Origin: Oligoflexus sp. | Lineage (GTDB): Bacteria > Bdellovibrionota_B > Oligoflexia > Oligoflexales > Oligoflexaceae | Reading direction: 5' to 3' | Length of the DNA stretch: 6,325 nt | Assembly: GCA_030151925.1 (NCBI GenBank) | Contig: JASLCY010000487.1 | Location: forward strand, 1 to 6,325 | Shown here: positions 1 through 4,352 of the stretch, piece by piece | Layout of the letters: each line of letters opens with the position of its first letter | How positions within the stretch are numbered: the stretch's first letter is position 1 | Made by a program: the position numbers and the translations under genes | The notes under the pieces: model-generated | What the model saw: the letters and a program-made list of their open reading frames with translations, nothing else | Database searches by the model: none | What the model was told of the DNA's origin: nothing

Positions 1-280
1 CAACAGAAAGCAAACCGCCCGCGTTCCCTCCGGGGAGCGAAGGCAAGGATGAAACGGTGAGGTAAGAGCTCACCAGCAAGCTGGCAACAGCTTGGCTCGG
101 TAAACCCCATCCGATGCAAGGCCAAACAAAGAGGGCATGATCCTTCGGGATGATGCGGAGGTGACTCGCCTCGCTCTTGGGTAGGCCGCTCGAGGCATCT
201 GGCGACAGATGACCCAGATTAATGACAGTCCCGCTCGCCCCTGGCGAGTATGACAAAATCCGGCTTATAGATCGTTTGAC
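1..280 (+). ncRNA. rnpB: RNase P RNA, 3' part (5' end outside window)
   Basis: This is the catalytic RNA of ribonuclease P, which removes 5' leaders from pre-tRNAs. The window opens on the conserved CAACAGAAAGCAAACCGCC stretch. It continues through GGTAAGAGCTCACC (about 60-74), the CTCGGTAAACCCC segment (96-108), GCAAGGCCAAA (116-126), GGGTAGGC (179-186), AATGACAGTC (221-230) and the 3' block CCGGCTTATAG (260-270), all in the order seen in bacterial type A RNAs such as E. coli M1. Visible helices include P18 (196-201 with 206-211, GCGA tetraloop) and a P19-like hairpin (234-239 with 243-248). The P16/P17 region (129-178) appears branched. Roughly the first third of the RNA, including the CR-I block, lies beyond the left edge. 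The 3' end is placed near 280 by analogy and is uncertain by a few bases. No terminator hairpin separates it from trmB. Confidence 0.96.
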
Positions 281-327
281 GGCAAGTGAGCTCACCACTC
301 TTCTTAAAATCCCGAGAGGCTTCTTTC

Positions 328-1032
328 ATGTCCATTCGCGCGAACAGTGCCTTCCATGACTCCTACCGGACGATGGCCGAAGGCGTGAACGCATATCTGA
401 GCCTCCTCCGCGATTCCGATCTCCCGCTGCTCTACGGCCCGCGCCTCGAGCCTCTCAAGGGCCGATGGCGCGAGCACTTCACGGCGAAGATGAAGGCGCC
501 GCCGCGCGATCTCGTGCTCGAGATCGGCAGCCACTTCGGTGAGGTCATCCTGAAGATAGCGAAAAACGAGCCCGAAACCGCCCTCATCGGCATGGACATC
601 ACGATGAAGCGCGTGGTGAAGCTCGCGCAGAAAGCCGAAGCCGGCGAACTCCACAACCTCACGAGCGTGCTGTGCAACGCGCGTTTCATCGAAGACCTCT
701 TCATCGACCGCGAGCTCGACGGCACGCTGATCTTCTTCCCCGATCCGTGGAAGAAGAAGAAACGCACGCTCAAGCATCGCCTGATCGGCCCCGAGTTCCT
801 CGCCGTCCTCGCGCGTAAACTCAAACCCACCGGCTACTTCTGGTTTAAGACCGATTGGGAGCCCTACTACGTCGACGTCCTTTCTTATCTCGAAGAAGCC
901 GGCTGGCGCCCCTTTACGCCGACCGAAGGCATTCCTTCGCAAATCTATACCAGCCGTTTCGAGCGGACCTTCCGCGATCAGGGCCTGCCGACTTATGGTT
1001 CAGCCTGGTTGCCGCCCAGCGCAAACAGCTAA
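328..1032 (+). CDS. trmB: tRNA (guanine-N7-)-methyltransferase TrmB
   Basis: TrmB uses S-adenosylmethionine to methylate N7 of guanine 46 in the variable loop of tRNAs; it is cytosolic. The 234-residue product is a usual length for the family. Family marks are the SAM-binding motif LEIGSHFGE (residues 64-72) with the downstream acidic strand end IGMDI (87-91), the signature FPDPWKKKKRTLKHRL (137-152), KTDWEPY (174-180), and the C-terminal TSRFERTFRDQG (208-219), matching the family's T-x-[FY]-E block. The ATG at 328 is chosen because GAGAGG (314-319) lies 8 bases upstream and the extra 14 residues from a GTG at 286 are not family-like. One oddity is that the glycine-rich loop reads G-S-H-F-G where G-x-G-x-G is usual, so the middle glycine is histidine. 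It sits 47 bases after rnpB and may be co-transcribed with it. Confidence 0.94.
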   Translation: MSIRANSAFHDSYRTMAEGVNAYLSLLRDSDLPLLYGPRLEPLKGRWREHFTAKMKAPPRDLVLEIGSHFGEVILKIAKNEPETALIGMDITMKRVVKLAQKAEAGELHNLTSVLCNARFIEDLFIDRELDGTLIFFPDPWKKKKRTLKHRLIGPEFLAVLARKLKPTGYFWFKTDWEPYYVDVLSYLEEAGWRPFTPTEGIPSQIYTSRFERTFRDQGLPTYGSAWLPPSANS

Positions 1033-1111
1033 AATCCGCGCTTAAAACCTCCGATTTCATAAAGAGCTCATAAATCCTTCCTTAAGTATCAGAGTAAAGC
1101 TCCGATAGCAG

Positions 1112-1129
1112 TCTGTCAGGGAAGACAGG
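1112..1129 (+). promoter_or_regulatory. Small hairpin in leader of the 1144 gene
   Basis: CTGTC (1113-1117) can pair with GACAG (1124-1128) around the loop AGGGAA, with a flanking U-G pair. GACAG is repeated at 1131-1135, just before the Shine-Dalgarno AGGAGAGG (1134-1141), so the left arm could pair with either copy. The second pairing would touch the ribosome binding site. The stem is only five base pairs, and regulation is conjecture. The surrounding gap (1033-1143) is AT-richer than the genes, but I find no confident -35/-10 pair in it. Confidence 0.25.
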
Positions 1130-1143
1130 GGACAGGAGAGGCT

Positions 1144-1422
1144 ATGTCTTTGAAATCAGAGGGAACTCAGTCGCCCCTACGCCTTATAAAAGAAGGCGAT
1201 ACGGCGCAAACCCTACAAAAGACGCCAGTTATGGACGCTTCGGTCCTCGCCAAGCTCGCCGAAGATGTGATAGCTTGGAATCGTCAGCCTAGCCCATCTG
1301 CAGGTGCAGATGACCAGACGAAGCCCCGAGTCGCAAGCCTCGGCAGCCTCCGTTGCGGCCTCAAGATCAAACCCAAAGAGGATCAGAGCGCAGGCGAAGT
1401 CAGACAACTCTTTAAGGAGTGA
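1144..1422 (+). CDS. Small hypothetical protein, translationally linked to ybeY
   Basis: I do not recognise this 92-residue protein. Support for it being real is the strong AGGAGAGG ribosome binding site (1134-1141) two bases before the ATG, an open frame that ends exactly in a GTGA overlap with ybeY, and its tight position ahead of that gene. Residues 31-46 (DASVLAKLAEDVIAWN) could form an amphipathic helix. The rest is polar and low in hydrophobics, and looks largely disordered, with a lysine-rich stretch near 74-78. There is no signal peptide or membrane segment, and one cysteine. Base composition is more AT-rich than its neighbours, with codons such as ATA, TTG and AAA, which may mean weak constraint or recent origin. 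It could instead be a leader open reading frame whose translation delivers ribosomes to ybeY. Function unknown. Confidence 0.55.
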   Translation: MSLKSEGTQSPLRLIKEGDTAQTLQKTPVMDASVLAKLAEDVIAWNRQPSPSAGADDQTKPRVASLGSLRCGLKIKPKEDQSAGEVRQLFKE

Positions 1423-1997
1423 AAAAAAACACCTTGGACCCTTCCAGTCAAACGCCGATCGAACTCACAGCTTCTGGCCAGACATTCCGCATCGTACCCG
1501 ATAAAATCGATACCATCACTCGTATCATTTGCGCAGGACTCCGCGTCGATGACCTCGAGCTGTCGTGGGATTTCGTCGACGACGAGGAGATGCAGGCCTT
1601 GAATCGCCAGTATCGGGAGAAGGACCGCACGACCGATGTCCTGTCTTTCCCGCAGTTCGAATGGGACGAGCCCCTCTCCTTCACGCCTCCGCTCTGGCCG
1701 TTGCCGGAAGCCGGGGAACGCGACGAAGAGCTGCCGCCGGAAGCGCTCGGGGATGTTATCATGAGCCCTAGCGTGGCGCTCGCCAACGCTCGAAGCATAG
1801 GCCACGATCTCGATCGTGAGGTCTGTTTCCTCCTCGTGCACGGCATCCTGCACCTTTGCGGCCATGATCATATGGTCCCGGCCGAAGAAGAACGGATGAC
1901 CAAGGAGCAGCAGGCCATCATGAAGTTCCTGGAAACCGTCGACGGAGCTCCGCTCTGGACGGGCTGCGCGACTCTCGTCAGGGCGGGTGCGCGCTAA
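1419..1997 (+). CDS. ybeY: Endoribonuclease YbeY (16S rRNA maturation)
   Basis: YbeY is a zinc-dependent single-strand endoribonuclease involved in 16S rRNA 3'-end maturation and 70S ribosome quality control. The metal site is clear: HGILHLCGHDH at residues 141-151 gives the three histidines (141, 145, 151). The upstream family block LNRQYREKDRTTDVLSFP (61-78) carries the conserved arginine, and LGDVIMSP follows at 110-117. The protein has 192 residues against about 150-160 usually. The excess comes from an N-terminal stretch of about 25 residues, a proline- and acid-rich insert of about 15-20 residues between LSFP and LGDV (79-109), and a C-terminal tail (174-192). The start is uncertain. 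GTG at 1419 overlaps the last base of its own AAGGAG (1414-1419), and the in-frame TTG at 1434 is 14 bases away. The stop overlaps the next ATG (TAATG). Confidence 0.94.
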   Translation: MKKNTLDPSSQTPIELTASGQTFRIVPDKIDTITRIICAGLRVDDLELSWDFVDDEEMQALNRQYREKDRTTDVLSFPQFEWDEPLSFTPPLWPLPEAGERDEELPPEALGDVIMSPSVALANARSIGHDLDREVCFLLVHGILHLCGHDHMVPAEEERMTKEQQAIMKFLETVDGAPLWTGCATLVRAGAR

Positions 1998-3331
1998 TGG
2001 ACACTCCTACGTCGCCGGACTTCTCGGCTTTCATATCCGTCCTCGTCTGCATCGTCATCACCGGCTTCTTCTCGGCGGCCGAGACCGCCGTCACGTCCCT
2101 CGCGGCCCTTAAGACCCGCGGCCAGATGAAGGATCAGAACACGGCCTCGATGCAGCTCCTGCGCGAGCATCCTTCGCGCGTGTTCACGACCATCCTGCTC
2201 TTCAGCAACTTCTTCAAGGTCTGGACGACCCTCCTCGTCACCGACATGATCTATCGGCGCTTCGGCAGCATCAACCTGCCCATCGTCGTGATCGCGATCG
2301 GCTTCGTCGTCGTGGTCCTCTGCGACCTCATCCCCAAGTCCGTCGCCCGCGCTCACCAGCCGATGGTCGCGCAGGCGACCATGGCGGTCGTCTACATACT
2401 CTATCGCCTGATCACGCCGCTCGCGGTGGCGCTCGCCGGTTTCGCCAACTGGATCATCCGCCTGCTGGGCAGCAACCAGGCCCTGCAGCCGACGATCACC
2501 GAGGACGAGATCGAATACCTGCTCGAGGTCGGGGAGAAATCCGGCGCGATCGAAGACGTGAAGAAGGACATGATCAGCGGCGTGATCGAATTCGACGAGA
2601 CGAAGGTCCGCGAGATCATGACCCCGCGCACGGACATCATCGCCGTGGAGAAGGCCGTGAGCCTCGACGATACCGTAAGGCTCATCATCCAGTCGGGCCA
2701 CTCGCGCCTGCCGGTCTACGACGAGCAGATCGACAAGATCATGGGCATCATCTTCGCGAAGGACATCCTTCGCCACCTGAACGACGGCAAACGCTCGCAG
2801 TCGAACAAACCCTTCTCGCTCACCTCGATCATGCGCCAGCCGCAGTTCGTCCCGGAGAGCAAGCACCTGATCGAGATCTTCAAGGAGCTCAAGCAGTCGA
2901 AGAACCACATGGCCATCATCATCGACGAATACGGCGGGACCGCCGGCCTCGTGACGATGGAGGACATCCTCGAGGAGATCGTCGGCGACATCCAGGACGA
3001 ATACGACAGCGAGGAAGCGCAGATCACGCAGGTCGAGGATAACGTCTTCGACGTCGCGGGCTACGTGAACATCAGCGAGTTCGCCGAGTTCTTCAACATC
3101 GACGAGTCCTTCGCGGAGGACGTCGAGGGCGAGGTCGACACGATCGCGGGCTGGACGACCCAGCACCTCGGCCACCTGCCGGAGATCGGCCAGAAGGTTA
3201 ATTTCGCGGACCTCACGCTCGAGGTCACCGAGGTCGACCGCCACCGCATCGAACGCCTGAGGGTGACGCGGACCGAACCCGAGCCGCCGAAATCCAACGC
3301 GGAGAAGATCGCGGCCAAGAGCGAGTCCTGA
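1997..3331 (+). CDS. CNNM/CorC-HlyC family membrane protein (DUF21 + CBS pair)
   Basis: This belongs to the CNNM/CorB-CorC family of inner-membrane proteins linked to Mg2+ (or Co2+) export; older annotations call them hemolysins. The 444 residues hold an N-terminal DUF21 transmembrane domain with hydrophobic spans near 11-27, 61-83, 93-112 and 122-150. It includes the family start FFSAAETAVTSL (24-35) and IPKSVAR (112-118). A tandem CBS pair follows, beginning at REIMTPRTD (205-213) and SIMRQPQFVPE (277-287). The second CBS contains IIDEYGGTAGLVTMEDILEE (308-327), the most recognisable family block. The C-terminal CorC/HlyC domain spans about 345-425 (DGYV-like VAGYVNISEF, then EVDTIAGW). The usual G-E-x-x-P-K reads C-D-L-I-P-K here. 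The ATG overlaps the ybeY stop by one base, so the two are co-translated. Linkage with ybeY is common in bacteria. Confidence 0.93.
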   Translation: MDTPTSPDFSAFISVLVCIVITGFFSAAETAVTSLAALKTRGQMKDQNTASMQLLREHPSRVFTTILLFSNFFKVWTTLLVTDMIYRRFGSINLPIVVIAIGFVVVVLCDLIPKSVARAHQPMVAQATMAVVYILYRLITPLAVALAGFANWIIRLLGSNQALQPTITEDEIEYLLEVGEKSGAIEDVKKDMISGVIEFDETKVREIMTPRTDIIAVEKAVSLDDTVRLIIQSGHSRLPVYDEQIDKIMGIIFAKDILRHLNDGKRSQSNKPFSLTSIMRQPQFVPESKHLIEIFKELKQSKNHMAIIIDEYGGTAGLVTMEDILEEIVGDIQDEYDSEEAQITQVEDNVFDVAGYVNISEFAEFFNIDESFAEDVEGEVDTIAGWTTQHLGHLPEIGQKVNFADLTLEVTEVDRHRIERLRVTRTEPEPPKSNAEKIAAKSES

Positions 3332-3338
3332 TCCAAAC

Positions 3339-3383
3339 AAAAAAACGAGGCGGAGGCGGGTGACCACTTCCGCCTTTTGCTTT
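3339..3383 (+). terminator. Probable intrinsic terminator after the CNNM gene
   Basis: AGGCGGA (3348-3354) pairs perfectly with TCCGCCT (3369-3375), followed by TTTTGCTTT. The left side is preceded by an A-run (3339-3345), so the element might also work on the reverse strand. A competing pairing, GGCGGG (3355-3360) with TCCGCC (3369-3374), is possible. The loop is long (14 bases) and the T-run is interrupted, so strength is uncertain. Position just after a stop codon supports the call. Confidence 0.55.
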
Positions 3384-3415
3384 CCCGCGCAACGCGGTAG
3401 AACCGAAGAATATCG

Positions 3416-3443
3416 ATTCACCCTTTGACTACGGAAAGTGAAT
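3416..3443 (+). promoter_or_regulatory. Inverted repeat just upstream of the 3449 start
   Basis: ATTCAC (3416-3421) is the exact reverse complement of GTGAAT (3438-3443), and TTT (3424-3426) faces AAA (3435-3437). As RNA this gives a nine-pair stem with a two-base CC bulge and the loop GACTACGG, ending five bases before the ATG. The only Shine-Dalgarno-like run, GGAAAG (3433-3438), is partly inside the stem. It could be an operator or an mRNA element, but it is A/T-rich and could be chance. Confidence 0.3.
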
Positions 3444-3448
3444 ATCCC

Positions 3449-3838
3449 ATGAAGCACCTGATCTCTTCGCTGATCGCGCTCTCCCTCCTCACCGCCGGCG
3501 CCGCCAGCGCCAAGGACTCGAAGTCAGCCGCAGCCCCGGCCGCACCAGCTGCCCCGGCAGCGCCTGCCGCTCCGGCCCCAGCCACCGCTCCGGTCCCTCC
3601 CGTCCCGGGCGTTAAACCGGTCCCCGGCGTCCAGGGCACGACTCCGGCCGGCGCCCCGATCGACATCAACACCGCGACCGAAGGCCAGCTGAAGGACCTC
3701 CCGGGCATCGGCGCCGTGCGCTCGAAAGCGATCATCAAAGGCCGCCCCTACGCGTCCGCGGATGACCTCGTCACGAAAAAGATCATTCCCAAAGGCATCT
3801 ACGACAAGATCAAGGACAAGCTCACCGTTCAGAAATAA
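3449..3838 (+). CDS. Exported helix-hairpin-helix (ComEA-like) protein
   Basis: The 129-residue product starts with a clear Sec signal peptide (Met-Lys-His, hydrophobic core 4-16, cleavage site ASA at 19-21 before Lys22), so it is expected outside the cytoplasm. Residues 27-68 are a low-complexity Ala/Pro linker with AAP units, then PVPG repeated (PVPGVKPVPGV). The C-terminal domain (about 71-129) opens with IDINTATEGQLKDLPGIG, the signature of ComEA-type helix-hairpin-helix domains, which bind DNA non-specifically through the backbone. The second half (KGRPYASADDLVTKKIIP) fits the following hairpin. ComEA receives DNA during natural transformation, but many short exported proteins of this family have no proven competence role, and no competence genes are nearby. 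There is no lipobox or membrane anchor after cleavage. ATG 3449 is preferred over TTG 3425 because it begins the signal peptide exactly. Confidence 0.87.
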   Translation: MKHLISSLIALSLLTAGAASAKDSKSAAAPAAPAAPAAPAAPAPATAPVPPVPGVKPVPGVQGTTPAGAPIDINTATEGQLKDLPGIGAVRSKAIIKGRPYASADDLVTKKIIPKGIYDKIKDKLTVQK

Positions 3839-3852
3839 GCGGTAAAAACCGC
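3839..3852 (+). other. Small hairpin after the HhH gene
   Basis: GCGGT (3839-3843) and ACCGC (3848-3852) form a perfect five-pair stem with an AAAA loop, immediately after the stop codon. No T-run follows, so it is not a canonical terminator. It may be a transcript end stabiliser or chance. The downstream gene could be read from the same transcript. Confidence 0.3.
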
Positions 3853-3865
3853 AGCGGCCGGGTAT

Positions 3866-3909
3866 CATAGGAAGGCAGCAACCCCTTGCAGAAGGAGATC
3901 CTTCCTATG
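3866..3909 (+). promoter_or_regulatory. 10-bp inverted repeat enclosing the start of the 3907 gene
   Basis: CATAGGAAGG (3866-3875) is the exact reverse complement of CCTTCCTATG (3900-3909), whose last three bases are the ATG start codon. A flanking T-G wobble (3865/3910) can extend the stem. The 24-base loop carries a consensus ribosome binding site, AAGGAG (3892-3897), and a small inner hairpin, GCAA-CCCC-TTGC (3878-3889). A rival hairpin, GAAGG (3891-3895) with CCTTC (3900-3904), uses the same right arm and would bury the ribosome binding site. Either RNA fold would limit initiation. A DNA operator is the alternative reading. Confidence 0.5.
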
Positions 3910-4305
3910 GCGATCGTCACCTTTGAAATCACGAAAGATGACAAACCCGCAACCATCGCCCGCCCGGCCGCGGCCTTCTCCCTCCTCGTCTGCCTCGAGA
4001 AGGACGGCGAGAAGAAGGTCTCCGTCATCGAGAAGACCGGCGCGAAGCACACCCTCACGCAGGGCTTCGACGATGCCCTCGACGCCTGGCAGAAGGCGAT
4101 GAAGAAAAACCACGTCGGCGTCTATCGTTTCGTCGAGACCAATGAGCAGGGCTGGGGTCCTATCGCGGTGACGGCCGATCACGTGGTCGGCATCGACGAC
4201 GTCCAGGGCAAAGTCACGATGAAGCTGAAGAACGGCGCGGAGATCCATCTCGTGCAGACGCTCGAGGAAGCGGTCCAGCGCTGGAACGATAGCCTCGCGA
4301 CCTGA
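3907..4305 (+). CDS. Hypothetical protein with two copies of one module
   Basis: I do not recognise this 132-residue cytosolic-looking protein (no signal peptide, no membrane span). The start is secure: ATG 3907 lies nine bases after AAGGAG. Its striking feature is an internal duplication. Residues 37-65 and 102-130 align without gaps over most of their length: KVSVIEKTGAKHTL against KVTMKL-KNGAEIHL, then FDDALDAWQKAM against LEEAVQRWNDSL. Each copy follows a hydrophobic strand (AFSLLVCL; GPIAVTADHVVGI) and predicts two or three beta strands, then an amphipathic helix with a conserved Trp. The second copy resembles short beta-helix proteins such as FlbD (a turn of the N-G-x-x-hydrophobic type before the helix), but this is a shape resemblance, not an assignment. 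It lies 68 bases after the HhH gene and converges on the trehalose gene. Confidence 0.82.
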   Translation: MAIVTFEITKDDKPATIARPAAAFSLLVCLEKDGEKKVSVIEKTGAKHTLTQGFDDALDAWQKAMKKNHVGVYRFVETNEQGWGPIAVTADHVVGIDDVQGKVTMKLKNGAEIHLVQTLEEAVQRWNDSLAT

Positions 4306-4334
4306 GTTCCCCCATCATTCGCATCGCCTGAGAG

Positions 4335-4352
4335 GCCTCCGTTACGGGAGGC
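4335..4352. other. Hairpin between convergent genes
   Basis: GCCTCC (4335-4340) pairs with GGAGGC (4347-4352) around GTTACG, and the loop contains the stop codon of the reverse-strand trehalose gene. It occupies the 36-base gap between two convergent genes. Neither strand shows a following T-run, so an intrinsic terminator is not supported. It may block read-through only weakly. Confidence 0.3.

Noticed and set aside
286..295. Palindrome GTGAGCTCAC just after rnpB, as a terminator or operator
   Set aside because: A perfect palindrome with no loop cannot form a useful RNA hairpin and no T-run follows. An operator remains possible, but nothing supports it.
286..327. GTG at 286 as the trmB start
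   Set aside because: It lies in a palindrome right at the rnpB 3' end, has no Shine-Dalgarno, and adds residues not typical of the family. ATG 328 has GAGAGG eight bases upstream.
304..942. Long open frame antisense to trmB
   Set aside because: It mirrors trmB codon bias and has no recognisable motif; trmB is certain on the + strand.
1414..1436. Programmed frameshift joining the small gene to ybeY through the A8 run (1422-1429)
   Set aside because: The A-run begins in the last base of the stop codon, so ribosomes would terminate before reaching it. Simple coupling explains the overlap better.
1994..3457. A 487-codon open frame antisense to the CNNM gene
   Set aside because: The translation is Arg/Asp/Leu-rich low-complexity text typical of the reverse frame of a GC-rich gene. 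The + strand has unmistakable DUF21, CBS and CorC motifs throughout.
3525..3600. GC-rich repeat tract in the HhH gene as a DNA repeat element
   Set aside because: It encodes in-frame AAP units of an Ala/Pro linker, with varied codons. It is a protein-level low-complexity linker, not a mobile or CRISPR-like repeat.
3449..3838. Naming the HhH gene comEA and inferring natural competence
   Set aside because: Only the short HhH domain supports it; there is no membrane anchor and no neighbouring competence gene.
3425..4305. The two small genes plus the trehalose gene as a novel system
   Set aside because: They are convergent with the trehalose gene, and no domain in either small protein suggests a shared pathway. 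Adjacency alone is not enough.
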